Shown in pieces: positions 35,729 through 44,843 of a stretch of DNA of 64,000 nt (position 1 is the first letter of the stretch; every line of letters starts with the position of its first letter). The DNA is from an uncultured Phascolarctobacterium sp. (lineage in GTDB: Bacteria > Bacillota > Negativicutes > Acidaminococcales > Acidaminococcaceae). The notes beneath the pieces were generated by a model. It did no database searches, was not told the origin of the DNA, and saw nothing but the letters and a program-made list of their open reading frames with translations. Position numbers and translations under genes: made by a program. Where the stretch lies: the NCBI RefSeq assembly GCF_937920985.1, contig NZ_CALDXR010000006.1, positions 1 to 64,000 on the forward strand, written 5' to 3'.

Positions 35729-36397
35729 TTAAAGAACGCGGCAAGCGCCGTAATAACGTGCGCCCCAATAGCCAGTGAATGCGGAAGAAACCGTTACGCC
35801 GGTGCTGGTGCCTGCATGAATGAAGTTGCCGTCGCCAACATAAATACCAACATGAGAAGCACCCGGTTCATATGTGGTAAAGAAAATCAAATCGCCGGGA
35901 CGAAGCTGGCTCATGGAAATCTGACGGCCGGAGTAGAACTGGCTGTCAGCCATACGCGGCAGATATACACCTGCTCTTGCGAATGCATACTGCGTAAAGC
36001 CGGAGCAGTCGAAGCCATAAGGAGTTGTACCGCCAAATACATATGGAGTACCGATGACGCTGTAGGCAGAACGCAGTACATTACGTACAACGGAATTACT
36101 ACGGTTAGGAGGCATCTCCCTGTTCATCAGCGCTCTATAGGTAGCTGAACCAACAATACCATCAACCTCTAATCCTTTATCAGCCTGGAAGTTTTTAACA
36201 GCTCTTTCAGTTTCAGGACCGAAATCACCATCTATATTATTAATAGAATAACTTAATTCTACCAATCTCTTTTGAATTGCCACTACTTCCTGTCCATCGT
36301 CTCCGCGTTGGAAGGAAGCCAAAGCTGTTACGGCACAGCTAAGACTAAATAAAACTGTCATACAGAAAACTAATACTTTGCGTTTGACCACTGGCAC
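35729..36397 (-). CDS. Secreted NlpC/P60 endopeptidase with peptidoglycan-binding domain
   Basis: 222 aa. A basic signal peptide ends near residue 27 (AVTALA). A type-1 peptidoglycan-binding domain spans about 32-92 (GDDGQEVVAIQKRL, DGDFGPETERAVKNFQ). The NlpC/P60 domain spans about 105-222, with catalytic C131 (FDCSGFTQ), H182 (SHVGIYVG) and third residue H194 (NFIHA). It should cleave stem peptides of the cell wall in the periplasm. Single-gene unit between the cobalamin operon and a glycosyltransferase. All catalytic residues are present. Confidence 0.92.
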   Translation of the reverse strand: MPVVKRKVLVFCMTVLFSLSCAVTALASFQRGDDGQEVVAIQKRLVELSYSINNIDGDFGPETERAVKNFQADKGLEVDGIVGSATYRALMNREMPPNRSNSVVRNVLRSAYSVIGTPYVFGGTTPYGFDCSGFTQYAFARAGVYLPRMADSQFYSGRQISMSQLRPGDLIFFTTYEPGASHVGIYVGDGNFIHAGTSTGVTVSSAFTGYWGARYYGACRVL

Positions 36398-36486
36398 CTA
36401 CATCCTTTCTTCTTTCTTAAGACATACCTATTATACCACAAAATATCGTTTCTGTAAAATCTTAATTTGTTATAATATTAATGCGC

Positions 36487-37446
36487 TTATTTAGCTTTAT
36501 TTTCGTTTATTTTGTTACAGTTCTGCAGATGGCGAGCCACTAAATATAGTGGTCTATGCTTGATTTCTTCAAAGATACGCCCTATATATTCACCCAGGAT
36601 ACCTATCCCTACAAGCTGAATTCCTCCAAGAAACAATACACTGACAGTAGTAGTTGCCCACCCCGGAACGGCATCGTTGGTCACAAATTTCACATAAAAA
36701 ACATGGCCTAAAAGCAGAATACTGCACATGCCAAAAACAATACCTACGTAAAAAGCCCAACGCAGCGGCAGGTTGGAAAAGGCCGTAATACCGTCCAGCG
36801 CAAAGTGCAGCATTTTGTTCAGATTAAACTTGGAATGACCGGCAAAGCGCGGCGGTGCCACAAATTCCAGCACAGCAACATGAAAGCCCAGCGTATTTAC
36901 CAGTCCACGGATAAAGCGTGCACGCTCACGGTAAAGCTTGAAGGCATCAACCGCAATCCTGTCCATCAGGCGGAAGTCACTGCCACCAGGAGTAATTTCT
37001 ACATTAGATAATGTGTTTATGAGCTTATAGTAGGCTGCAGATGTCAAATTTTTAAAGAAGCCTGCATCCTCTGTAGCCATACGCTTGGTCTGCACAATCT
37101 CGTTGCCTGCTTCCCAAAGGCGCAAAAGCTCGGGAATAAGCTCAGGCGGATGCTGCAAATCACCGTCCATGGTAATCGCGGCATCACCGTCGGCGTGGTC
37201 AAGGCCGCAGGTAATTGCCATCTGGTGGCCGTAGTTGCGGCTCAAAAGGTAAGCCTCTACGTGCTCGTCCTGCGCAGCCAGCTCTGCCAGAATCAGTGCG
37301 CTGCTGTCACGCGAGCCATCATCAACAAAGATAATATTATAATCGTAGTCCTCCTGTTTCATTACAGCAGAAGCACGCTTGTGAAATTCGTGCAGGTTAT
37401 CCTCTTCATTGAACACCGGCACTACTAAAGAAATTTTTTTCTTCAT
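36487..37446 (-). CDS. GT2 glycosyltransferase with two C-terminal membrane segments
   Basis: About 319 aa. The GT-A domain has ISLVVPVFNEED, FVDDGSRDSS and TMDGDLQHPPELI (metal and nucleotide-sugar binding), RNYGHQMAITCGLDHA, and GHSKFNLNKM. Two membrane helices follow near residues 215-240 and 255-285, then GILGEYIGRIFEE. This is the layout of DPM1/GtrB-type enzymes that load a sugar onto undecaprenyl phosphate. An in-frame TTG at 37503 is rejected as the start because it lies in the RNase P terminator. The ATG at 37446 has only a weak ribosome site. Confidence 0.85.
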   Translation of the reverse strand: MKKKISLVVPVFNEEDNLHEFHKRASAVMKQEDYDYNIIFVDDGSRDSSALILAELAAQDEHVEAYLLSRNYGHQMAITCGLDHADGDAAITMDGDLQHPPELIPELLRLWEAGNEIVQTKRMATEDAGFFKNLTSAAYYKLINTLSNVEITPGGSDFRLMDRIAVDAFKLYRERARFIRGLVNTLGFHVAVLEFVAPPRFAGHSKFNLNKMLHFALDGITAFSNLPLRWAFYVGIVFGMCSILLLGHVFYVKFVTNDAVPGWATTTVSVLFLGGIQLVGIGILGEYIGRIFEEIKHRPLYLVARHLQNCNKINENKAK

Positions 37447-37501
37447 TATATTACACCACTTATTCTTCTGTCTAAAAAGATCTGTCAAAATAAAATCAGA
37501 C

Positions 37502-37529
37502 AAAAAAGGCTGCCTAAAGGCAGCCGTTT
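37502..37529 (-). terminator. Intrinsic terminator of rnpB
   Basis: Minus strand: GGCTGCC / GGCAGCC (37525-37519 / 37514-37508) with a TTTA loop, then TTTTTT. Confidence 0.9.
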
Positions 37530-37535
37530 TGCAAG

Positions 37536-37888
37536 GTATGAGTACTCAATAAGCCGAGTTCTGTTCCGCGAAGCGGTGATGATCATTTATCTAGTCTTAC
37601 AGTTACCTGCAAGCTCAAGCGACACAACCCGGAAGGCTCAGCGGGCAGCTTCATCCCTCCCCTATTTGGTCTTGCTCCGGATGGGGTTTACCTAGCCAGC
37701 CTGTTACCAGACCGCTGGTGCGCTCTTACCGCACCGTTCCACCCTTACCTGCAAATGCAGGCGGTACACATTTCTGTGGCACTATCCCTGAGGTCACCCT
37801 CGCCGGACGTTATCCGGCATCCTGCCCTGTGGAGCTCGGACTTTCCTCATCTGGCTTAAAGCCAGCCGCGATCATCTTTCGTACTCAA
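37536..37888 (-). ncRNA. rnpB: RNase P RNA (class A)
   Basis: On the minus strand the RNA contains the bacterial core GAGGAAAGTCCGAGCTCC near its 5' end, CAGGGCAGGATGCCGG, GAGGGTGACCTCAGGG and the 3' ACAGAACTCGGCTTA. Its ends can pair (GAGTAC near 37885 with GTACTC near 37542) to form the P1 helix. The RNA cleaves 5' leaders from pre-tRNA. It has its own promoter and terminator. Ends are set from these and may be off by a few bases. The whole gap 37504-38063 is accounted for by this gene and the comM terminator. Confidence 0.95.
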
Positions 37889-37894
37889 CTGTAG

Positions 37895-37923
37895 ATTTTA
37901 GCATATTATTTCCGCTTAGTCAA
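37895..37923 (-). promoter_or_regulatory. Promoter of rnpB
   Basis: Minus strand: TTGACT (37923-37918), 17-bp spacer ending in TGC (extended -10), TAAAAT (37900-37895). Confidence 0.8.
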
Positions 37924-37994
37924 TACCAGCGGCTGCAGTTTTATTGTCGCAGGTATAACTGAAATGAAGCTGAAATGGTTATAGCTTAACAAGC

Positions 37995-38036
37995 AAAAAC
38001 GCTCTGCGTACTACCGTCAGTAATACGCAGAGCGCT
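37995..38036 (-). terminator. Intrinsic terminator of comM
   Basis: Minus strand: CGCTCTGCGTA / TACGCAGAGCG (38034-38024 / 38010-38000), then TTTTTG. Confidence 0.9.
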
Positions 38037-38063
38037 AAGTTCATTTGCTATGAAGTATATTCC

Positions 38064-39584
38064 TTACGGACGCACGCTGGTGCGCAGCTGAATAGCCTCC
38101 GCCAGATGCACCGCCTCAATGTTCTCCCTGCCCGCAAGGTCGGCAATCGTACGTGCCACCTTCAGGATGCGATCATGGCTGCGGGCACTGAGATTGAGCA
38201 TATTAAAGTAGCGCTCCATAACATTCTGCGCCGCCGCGTCCAGCTGGCAATATTTGACAACCTCGCTCCGTCCCATCTGTGCATTACAATGAATGCCAAC
38301 TGCCTCCAAGCGCTCCTGCTGCACTAATCTTGCCTTCACCACGCGTTCGCGGATGGCAGCCGAAGACTCGCCCTTTTCCTTCGTCTTCAGCTCGCTGAAT
38401 TCCACCCTGCTCAGGTTTATCTGCATATCGATTCTGTCCATCAGGGGACCGGAAATCTTGCGGCGATAGCTGTCAATTTCTGATTGTTTACAGGAACAGC
38501 GGTGCACGCTGTCGCCAAGGAACCCACAGGGGCACGGGTTTTGAGCTGCGCACAAAATAAACTTGCTTGGAAAGGTCATCGCCGCCCTGACACGCGAAAT
38601 GCTCACCTCGCCATCCTCCAACGGCTGACGCAGCATCTCCAGCGTAGCGCGTTCAAATTCCGGCAGCTCGTCCAAAAAGAGTACGCCGTTATGTGCCAAA
38701 GTAACCTCACCCGGGCGGGGTGTACTGCCACCGCCCAGAAGCGCGCTGCCGCTGATGCTGTGATGCGGACTGCGGAACGGACGCTCCAGCATGACGCTGT
38801 CGGCCTGCGGCAAGAGTCCCACAATGCTGTAAATCTTAGTGACCTCCAGCGCCTCAGCCTCCGTCATCGGCGGCAGAATCGTTACCAAGCGGCGCGCCAG
38901 CATCGTCTTGCCACAGCCCGGAGAGCCCACCATCAGAATACTGTGACCACCGGCGGCGGCAATTTCCAAGGCTCTGCGCGCCACGAGCTGTCCTTTGACG
39001 TCAGCAAAATCCACATGATAAATCTTATTATTGTTCTGCAGAATATTTTCCTTCGGCAGCGGCGTCAGCGTGTTCTTGCCCTGCAGGTGCTCCACCAGCT
39101 CCTTTAAGGTCGCCACGGTATATACCTTGATGCCCTGAACGAGCTTGCCCTCCGCGGCGTTGGCCTGCGGAATAAACACCTCCCGCGCTCCGCACTTCTT
39201 GGCGTCCATAATCATGGAAAGCACGCCGGAAACCTTGCGGATTCTTCCGTCCAGCGACAGCTCGCCAATGAAAACCTTGTTCTCCAGCTTATCCGTATCC
39301 AGGATTCTGCCGCAGGTCATAAGGCCGACGGCAATCGGCAGATCAAGGCCACTGCCTTCCTTACGCAGGTCGGCAGGCGCCAAATTGACCGTAATACGCG
39401 TCATCGGGAAGGGATAATTGGAATTGCGCAGCGCGGCCTTCACGCGCTCCTTAGATTCGCGTACGGCCATCGCCGGCAGGCCTACCAGGTCGAAGTTGGG
39501 CATGCCGTTGCTCACGTCCACCTCTACCACAATTTGTACACCATCAATACCACAGGTTGTTTCGCCAAGAATTTGTGCAAACAT
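38064..39584 (-). CDS. comM: YifB/ComM-family AAA+ ATPase
   Basis: About 506 aa. It has an N-terminal Lon-S16-like domain (LVGLPAMAVRESKERVKAAL, LAPADLRKEGSGLDLPIA), then a magnesium-chelatase-like AAA+ core with Walker A GSPGCGKTMLAR and Walker B VLFLDELPEF. A cysteine cluster (CAAQNPCPCGFLG, then HRCSC) and C-terminal helical domain follow. ComM is a hexameric helicase that promotes branch migration during natural transformation. The start at 39584 is chosen for GGAG at eight bases; upstream in-frame codons lie within yraN. Confidence 0.93.
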   Translation of the reverse strand: MFAQILGETTCGIDGVQIVVEVDVSNGMPNFDLVGLPAMAVRESKERVKAALRNSNYPFPMTRITVNLAPADLRKEGSGLDLPIAVGLMTCGRILDTDKLENKVFIGELSLDGRIRKVSGVLSMIMDAKKCGAREVFIPQANAAEGKLVQGIKVYTVATLKELVEHLQGKNTLTPLPKENILQNNNKIYHVDFADVKGQLVARRALEIAAAGGHSILMVGSPGCGKTMLARRLVTILPPMTEAEALEVTKIYSIVGLLPQADSVMLERPFRSPHHSISGSALLGGGSTPRPGEVTLAHNGVLFLDELPEFERATLEMLRQPLEDGEVSISRVRAAMTFPSKFILCAAQNPCPCGFLGDSVHRCSCKQSEIDSYRRKISGPLMDRIDMQINLSRVEFSELKTKEKGESSAAIRERVVKARLVQQERLEAVGIHCNAQMGRSEVVKYCQLDAAAQNVMERYFNMLNLSARSHDRILKVARTIADLAGRENIEAVHLAEAIQLRTSVRP

Positions 39585-39603
39585 TATCAACACTCCATTT
39601 CTT

Positions 39604-39975
39604 TTAAAAGCAGTGCGGCCAATGATTGATACTGATAGCCGCAGTGCTTTCAATGATAATTTCTACTACATCAAAGGAAAGCACCGGCGGCTGCTCCAGC
39701 AGACCTCTGCATTGGAGATAATATTCAGCGCAACGATGAATTTTTCTTTGCTTTGCCGGTGTCACTGCCTCTATCGGTCTGCCGAACCGGGTAGAAGCAC
39801 GCGTCTTGACCTCTATGAAGCTTATACAGCCCTTTTTTTCAGCAATAATATCAATCTCACCATAACGGTGACAGCGAAAGTTGCGGGTTAAAATCTTATA
39901 ACCCATATTTTGCAAATAGCGGCAGGCAAAATCTTCGCCGTATTTCCCAAGACTACTCCTCGACGGGGTACTCAT
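39604..39975 (-). CDS. yraN: YraN-family (UPF0102) nuclease-like protein
   Basis: About 123 aa. SLGKYGEDFACRYLQNMGYKI, GEIDIIAEKKGCISFIEVKTR (the PD-(D/E)XK core: D, E and K) and EAVTPAKQRKIHRCA define the family. Its function is unknown, perhaps DNA processing; it is nearly always beside rnhB and often comM, as here. The ATG at 39975 lies inside the last codons of rnhB, so the genes overlap. Confidence 0.9.
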   Translation of the reverse strand: MSTPSRSSLGKYGEDFACRYLQNMGYKILTRNFRCHRYGEIDIIAEKKGCISFIEVKTRASTRFGRPIEAVTPAKQRKIHRCAEYYLQCRGLLEQPPVLSFDVVEIIIESTAAISINHWPHCF

Positions 39976-40783
39976 AGTTATCAGCCTGCGGAGCATAGAG
40001 GATATTTTCCTCAGCAGCCACCGGCGGCAGCTGCATGCTCTTCACAGGCTCAAAGCTGCGGCGGTGCCAGCGGGTGGCTCCCTGCTCGCTCACAGCCTGC
40101 ATATGTGCGCTGCTGCCATAGCCCTTGTTATGCGCAAAACCATAGGCAGGATAAACAACGTCCAGACGCTCCATGATGCGGTCACGGGTAACCTTCGCGA
40201 TAATGGAGGCAGCGGCAATAGAAGCGCTCAGCGCATCACCATGCACCACGGATTCAATCTTCATCCCGGGAACCTTCACCGGCATAGCGTCAATCAGCGC
40301 TGCCTGTGGCTTGCAGTGCAGGTTTTCCAGCACCTGCGCCATGCCCTGCTGCGTTGCGACATAGATATTCAGCTCATCAATATTGCTGACGCTGACGATG
40401 TTTACCTCGATATCCAGCGCCTTGGCCATAACCTCGTTATAAAGCATATCGCGTTTGGCAGCGGAAAGCTGCTTGGAATCGTTCAGCCCGCTGATAAACA
40501 CATCCTTGGGCAGAATAACGGCAGCGATAACAAGCGGTCCTGCCAAAGGTCCGCGTCCTGCCTCATCTACGCCGGCAATCAGCTCGCAGCCTTCGTCATA
40601 TAGCTCGCGTTCCAATTTCAGCATCGCCGTGAAGCGCTCCTTCTCCGCCGCCGCCTTCTCCAGGCGCTTGTTGTATGCTGCCAGCAGCTTCTGTACTCCC
40701 TTGCGCTCGTCTGCTGCCAGCATCGCCAGCTGCTCCGCAGTCGGCTCGCCTGTCAGCAGCTCCTTGATTTCTGCAATATTCAT
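39953..40783 (-). CDS. rnhB: Ribonuclease HII
   Basis: About 276 aa. It hydrolyses RNA in RNA-DNA hybrids and removes single ribonucleotides. GVDEAGRGPLAGP (residues about 71-83) supplies the first catalytic Asp-Glu, LNDSKQLS follows, and IAAASIIAKVTRD and GYGSSAHMQAV are conserved. There is an N-terminal extension of about 65 residues (as in Bacillus) and a C-terminal extension of about 30. The ATG at 40783 is preferred because GGGGG lies nine bases upstream. Confidence 0.93.
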   Translation of the reverse strand: MNIAEIKELLTGEPTAEQLAMLAADERKGVQKLLAAYNKRLEKAAAEKERFTAMLKLERELYDEGCELIAGVDEAGRGPLAGPLVIAAVILPKDVFISGLNDSKQLSAAKRDMLYNEVMAKALDIEVNIVSVSNIDELNIYVATQQGMAQVLENLHCKPQAALIDAMPVKVPGMKIESVVHGDALSASIAAASIIAKVTRDRIMERLDVVYPAYGFAHNKGYGSSAHMQAVSEQGATRWHRRSFEPVKSMQLPPVAAEENILYAPQADNYEYPVEE

Positions 40784-40820
40784 ATTCTGTATCCCCCTTA
40801 ACATTTATTTCTGCATAAAG

Positions 40821-40844
40821 AAAAACCGCCTTACGGCGGTTTTT
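40821..40844. terminator. Terminator between rbgA and rnhB
   Basis: AAAAACCGCC (40821-40830), TTAC loop, GGCGGTTTTT (40835-40844): symmetric, so it can act on both strands. It ends the lepB-rbgA transcript. Confidence 0.85.
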
Positions 40845-40857
40845 ATGGCACGACAAA

Positions 40858-41718
40858 TCAAGGCTCGTCGATTGTAAACCGCCCTAAACGTCCTGCTCGG
40901 AAGTCTCTGAGTACAAGCTGAATAACCTTATCAAGGTCCAGCAGTCCACCAGACTTCAGACAACCTCTGGCAACGGCAATCTTCGCCATAACGGCGTTAA
41001 CATCATCACCCTGCTCGAGGCTTACTGCATATTTTGTTTGCAAATCCTGAGGATATCTGCGTATCAACAGGTCGAGCAACAGCTCCACGGCCTGCTCCCT
41101 GTCGAATACATCCTCCTTGATGGCACCGGTAACAGCAAGCGCAAAGCCCACCGACGGGTCCTCAAACTTAGGCCAAAGCACACCCGGCGTATCCAAAAGC
41201 TCTAAGCCCTTGGCAATCGTTACCCACTGCTGTCCGCGTGTCACACCCGGCTTATCGGCAGCCAGCACCTTGTTCTTGCCTACGAGGCGGTTAATCAGCG
41301 TAGACTTGCCGACGTTCGGAATACCTACTATCATAACGCGGACGGGACGGTTGCGCACGCCCTTCTTCAGCCATTTATCAATCACCGGCTTGGCAGCCAG
41401 CTGAACTGCACTGATAAGCTGCTTAACGCCCTTACCGGTAGCGCAGTCAATCTTGCACACAGGCAGACCGCTATGCTTGATTTTTTCAAGCCACACATCA
41501 GTCTGGGCCTTGTCTGCCATATCAATCTTGTTCAGTGCGATAACCTTCGGCTTGCTGCCAAGGATATCCTGCAGCATGGGGTTGGTACTGGAGCGCGGAA
41601 TACGTGCGTCCAGCATTTCCACCACTACGTCAACCAGCTTAATCTGGCTTTCCATCATGCGCTTCGCCTTGGTCATATGGCCGGGGAACCACTGAATCTT
41701 AAAATCCTCCAGCATCAT
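40858..41718 (-). CDS. rbgA: Ribosome biogenesis GTPase RbgA (YlqF)
   Basis: 286 aa. A circularly permuted GTPase: G4 motif NKID (63-66) comes before the P-loop GIPNVGKST (132-140) and G3 DTPG. The start IQWFPGHMTKAKRMM and the C-terminal helical domain (VARGCLKSGGLLDLDKV) are typical of YlqF. It assists late 50S assembly. Its start overlaps the lepB stop by four bases. Confidence 0.95.
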   Translation of the reverse strand: MMLEDFKIQWFPGHMTKAKRMMESQIKLVDVVVEMLDARIPRSSTNPMLQDILGSKPKVIALNKIDMADKAQTDVWLEKIKHSGLPVCKIDCATGKGVKQLISAVQLAAKPVIDKWLKKGVRNRPVRVMIVGIPNVGKSTLINRLVGKNKVLAADKPGVTRGQQWVTIAKGLELLDTPGVLWPKFEDPSVGFALAVTGAIKEDVFDREQAVELLLDLLIRRYPQDLQTKYAVSLEQGDDVNAVMAKIAVARGCLKSGGLLDLDKVIQLVLRDFRAGRLGRFTIDEP

Positions 41719-42287
41719 TCGCCCATACCCGTATCAGCCTTCAGCACGCGCATCTTGTCCAGCGGCCAGAAGGCAACCAGCGCACGTCCCTTAACCAGCT
41801 TCAGCGGCACAAAGCCAACGTCGGCAAAACGGCTGTCCTCAGAGTTATTACGGTTATCACCCAATACAAAGATAGTATCCTTCGGAACAACTACCTTGCG
41901 GTAATCGGAAATGTTTTTGCCCTTCGGGTCATTGTGGTAGATATAGGTTTCGTTCAGCTGCTTGCCGTTGACAAATACCTTGCCCTGCTGCATTTCCACA
42001 GTGTCACCGCCAACTGCGATAACACGCTTGATAAAGTCACGCGTCTGATCCTTAGGGAAGCGGAAAACTACGATTTCGCCCTTCTTCGGGTCGGTAACAA
42101 AGTAGCTCAGCTTATCAACGACAAGACGCTCATGGTTTACCAGAGTAGGATACATAGAGGAGCCTTCTACCATGTAAGGCTCTACCAAAAAGGTGCGGAT
42201 GCAGAATGCGAGTGCTACCGCAATAATAATCGAAACAAGCCAGTCACTGGCAGAATCCTGCCAGGAGGTTTCACTTTTCTTGCTCAA
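41715..42287 (-). CDS. lepB: Signal peptidase I
   Basis: 190 aa with one N-terminal membrane helix (about 14-34). Catalytic S44 lies in VEGSSMYPTL and the general base K87 in RDFIKRVIAVGGD; box E is GDNRNNSEDSR. It cleaves signal peptides on the outer face of the inner membrane. The start codon appears to be TTG at 42287, eight bases after a strong AGGAGG. Forms a two-gene unit with rbgA. Confidence 0.94.
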   Translation of the reverse strand: MSKKSETSWQDSASDWLVSIIIAVALAFCIRTFLVEPYMVEGSSMYPTLVNHERLVVDKLSYFVTDPKKGEIVVFRFPKDQTRDFIKRVIAVGGDTVEMQQGKVFVNGKQLNETYIYHNDPKGKNISDYRKVVVPKDTIFVLGDNRNNSEDSRFADVGFVPLKLVKGRALVAFWPLDKMRVLKADTGMGE

Positions 42288-42431
42288 CTAATGAGCCTCC
42301 TCTCTATCGCCGGCACAGGCCGGATTTTTAACTACAATAATATAGATATATTGTAGCATAGATTGCAGCTTCAGTTATGACATAATTGTAAATTTGCTTT
42401 ATTTTAAAGCATAAATGCTTTATAACGTAAT

Positions 42432-42461
42432 AAAAGGGACCGTACTACTACAGTCCCTTTT
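42432..42461 (-). terminator. Intrinsic terminator after rplS
   Basis: AAAAGGGAC (42432-42440) / GTCCCTTTT (42453-42461), reading as stem plus T tract on the minus strand. It ends the ylxM-to-rplS operon. Confidence 0.85.
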
Positions 42462-42479
42462 ACTATAAACAAAGATTGA

Positions 42480-42821
42480 TTAGCGTTTTTCTCTGATACG
42501 AGCAGCTTTACCAGTCAGTTTGCGCAGATAATACAGTTTAGCACGGCGAACGATACCAACGCGTGCTACAACGATTTTCTCAATACGCGGGCTGTGAACC
42601 GGGAAAGTTCTTTCTACGCCAACGCCGTAAGAAATACGACGAACGGTGAAGTTTTCACGAACGCCGGAGCCACTGCGGGAAATTACAACGCCTTCAAACA
42701 GCTGAACGCGCTCGCGGGTACCCTCGACGATTTTGCAATAAACTTTAACGGTGTCGCCTGCTTTAAACTCAGGGATGTCGGAACGAAGTTGTTCTTGTTC
42801 CAGTACTTCAATAATGTTCAT
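42480..42821 (-). CDS. rplS: Ribosomal protein bL19
   Basis: 113 aa, usual length. [52 protein letters not shown] and the basic tail [17 protein letters not shown] are strongly conserved in L19, which sits at the 30S-50S interface. Last gene of the operon, preceded by AGGAGG. Confidence 0.98.
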   Translation of the reverse strand: MNIIEVLEQEQLRSDIPEFKAGDTVKVYCKIVEGTRERVQLFEGVVISRSGSGVRENFTVRRISYGVGVERTFPVHSPRIEKIVVARVGIVRRAKLYYLRKLTGKAARIREKR

Positions 42822-42950
42822 AGTTTCCTCCTAAATCATAGACGTTCATGTGCGAACTCCACAGCGGACCGTCCGTATTACACAACGTAAATTGTATCAT
42901 AGACAAACAATTAATGCAAGAGAAAAGTGTATAATTTCTTGCATTTTTCT

Positions 42951-43526
42951 TTAATTTTTTTCCCACCAGGCCTCGCCTGCAAGCCTGTCCAGAATAATGG
43001 CGGCGGCACTGCGCACGCAAAGATGATTATAGTCACAGGGGCCGTAAACAGGCTCCAGAATATAATCAAATTTGGCCATAGTTTCCGCCTCAATGCCAAA
43101 GCCTGTGCCGAATAAAAGCAGCACCGGTCTGTCACCCTCCTGCAGCTGCTTGCGCATAAAGCTGTAGGAAACGGTGTTGGGATAAATGCGTGCGTCCGTA
43201 GTGACAACGTAAGGCTGCTTGCCTGTGCGCTCTGCTATCGTCTGCACTGCACTAGCGATATCAGGCTGCCACAGCACGCGGCTCAGCGCGTCGGCACGGT
43301 CGGGGTTATACACCTTGCCATAGCCCTCCTGCCAGTAGGAAAGTATCTTGTCGATAATCTGCTTCTGAACCTCCAGCGGGTGGATGATGTAATAGCCCTG
43401 CACATTGTAGGTGCGGCAGGTACGCGAAATATCGTGGATATCAAAGTTAGTCACCGCGCCGGCGATAACATTCATGCGCTTGTTATAAATAGGATAATGG
43501 ACCAGGCCAACATATAAATCAGCCAT
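42951..43526 (-). CDS. SPOUT-type RNA methyltransferase downstream of trmD
   Basis: About 191 aa. It begins ADLYVGLVHYPIYNK and contains VNFD-like AVTNFDIHDISRTCRTYNV, VYNPDRADALSRV, and the knot region LLLFGTGFGIEAE. This is a family of predicted SAM-dependent RNA methyltransferases often placed right after trmD in Firmicutes and Negativicutes. The substrate is not known to me. The start at 43526 overlaps the trmD stop and is nine bases from AGGAGG. Confidence 0.85.
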   Translation of the reverse strand: MADLYVGLVHYPIYNKRMNVIAGAVTNFDIHDISRTCRTYNVQGYYIIHPLEVQKQIIDKILSYWQEGYGKVYNPDRADALSRVLWQPDIASAVQTIAERTGKQPYVVTTDARIYPNTVSYSFMRKQLQEGDRPVLLLFGTGFGIEAETMAKFDYILEPVYGPCDYNHLCVRSAAAIILDRLAGEAWWEKN

Positions 43527-44340
43527 TCGCCTCATCCTCCTTCACCTCGGCGCTTGCATGTTTTTCCTGCTCGGCAGCTATTTCGGCACGCAGCTCCTCA
43601 TAGAAGCGGCGCTCCGATTTTTTCATTTTATAGGGCAAGCGGCCTGTCAAAAGCTCCTTCTGCTCCGCACTCAAAAGGTCGGGACGCAGAGCGAGCGTTG
43701 CCTTTAGCGACTGCTTCAGGCGCCAGCTGTTAATCAACGCATGGTTGCCGCTGCGCAGCACCTCAGGCACCTCCATGCCCTCAAAATTCACCGGACGGGT
43801 GTACTGCGGATATTCCAGAAGACCGGTGCTGAAGGAATCCTCCTCCGCACTTTCAATCTTGCCCAATACGCCGGGAATAAAGCGGGAAATAGCGTCCATC
43901 ACGATGATGGCAGGCATTTCGCCGCCGGTGAGCACGTAATCGCCGATAGACAGCTTTTCATCTACCCAATGGAAGATGCGCTCGTCAAAGCCCTCGTAAT
44001 GACCGCAAACGAAGATAAAATCCCGTCCGCTGTGGGCATATTCCTCAACGATGCTCTGTTTGAGCGTGCGTCCTCCCGGGCACATCGCAATAACACGGGC
44101 GTTGGGCAACTGCTCCTTCGCCTTGCGGATGGCTGCCACCATCGGCTCAGGCTTCAGCACCATGCCTGCACCGCCGCCGAAGGGAGAATCATCCACCGTG
44201 CGATGCACGTCATGCGTAAAATCGCGCGGATTGATGCAGCTTACTTCAATAAGGCCCTTGGCTGCTGCACGCTGCAGAATGCTATGGCTTGCGGCCTGCT
44301 CAATCTGTTCGGGAAATAAGGTTACAAATAAAAACTTCAT
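43519..44340 (-). CDS. trmD: tRNA (guanine-37-N1)-methyltransferase
   Basis: 273 aa. The trefoil-knot SAM site is complete: DSPFGGGAGMV, CGHYEGFDERI (about 112-122) and SIGDYVLTGGE (131-141). It methylates G37 to prevent frameshifting. The C-terminal tail after residue 240 is longer and more charged than usual. It overlaps rimM by four bases. Confidence 0.97.
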   Translation of the reverse strand: MKFLFVTLFPEQIEQAASHSILQRAAAKGLIEVSCINPRDFTHDVHRTVDDSPFGGGAGMVLKPEPMVAAIRKAKEQLPNARVIAMCPGGRTLKQSIVEEYAHSGRDFIFVCGHYEGFDERIFHWVDEKLSIGDYVLTGGEMPAIIVMDAISRFIPGVLGKIESAEEDSFSTGLLEYPQYTRPVNFEGMEVPEVLRSGNHALINSWRLKQSLKATLALRPDLLSAEQKELLTGRLPYKMKKSERRFYEELRAEIAAEQEKHASAEVKEDEANG

Positions 44341-44840
44341 TCTGCCTCAACCCATTCCGGCAGCTCCACGACAATGCGCTTTTCCGCCAGATTGATTTCC
44401 TTGACATATTTCTTCAGTGCCGGCAGCAGGTAATCCTTCTGTCCGGGGACAGCGATAACATAAACATCATTGCTGCCTGTGCTCAGTGCGTCCTTAAAGG
44501 TGCCGATTTGCTCGCCCTGCTCGTCATAAACAGGCAGGCCGATAAGGTCAGCAACATAGAAGCGTCCTTCCTCCAGCTCAGGCAGGTCCTCAGCGTTAAT
44601 GCTTACCTCCATACCGCGCAGCAGCTCGGACTCGTTCATGCTTTTGATTTCGGCAGTAGTCACCAGCACCATTCTTTTATGAAAGCGTGCTGCTTTAATG
44701 GTCAGCTTACGACCGTCCGGCAGCAGCAGATAATCCAGGTCTAAAAATTGTTCCGGCTTATCGGTTAACGGCAATATACGAATATCGCCCCGCACACCGT
44801 GCGGAGCGACAATTTTGCCAATAACTATTTGGTTTTCCAT
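44337..44840 (-). CDS. rimM: 16S rRNA processing protein RimM
   Basis: 167 aa. The N-terminal domain begins VIGKIVAPHGVRGDIRILP, the family signature; a PRC-barrel domain (about 95-167) has FYVADLIGLPVYDEQGEQIG and LLPALKKYV. It assists 30S head maturation. Four bases after ylqD and overlapping trmD. Confidence 0.96.
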   Translation of the reverse strand: MENQIVIGKIVAPHGVRGDIRILPLTDKPEQFLDLDYLLLPDGRKLTIKAARFHKRMVLVTTAEIKSMNESELLRGMEVSINAEDLPELEEGRFYVADLIGLPVYDEQGEQIGTFKDALSTGSNDVYVIAVPGQKDYLLPALKKYVKEINLAEKRIVVELPEWVEAE

Positions 44841-44843
44841 GGA

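Noticed and set aside
37447..37503. An upstream TTG start adding 19 residues to the GT2 enzyme
   Set aside because: That segment begins in the rnpB terminator T-run and has no ribosome site; the family start MKKKISLVVPVFNEE lies at 37446.
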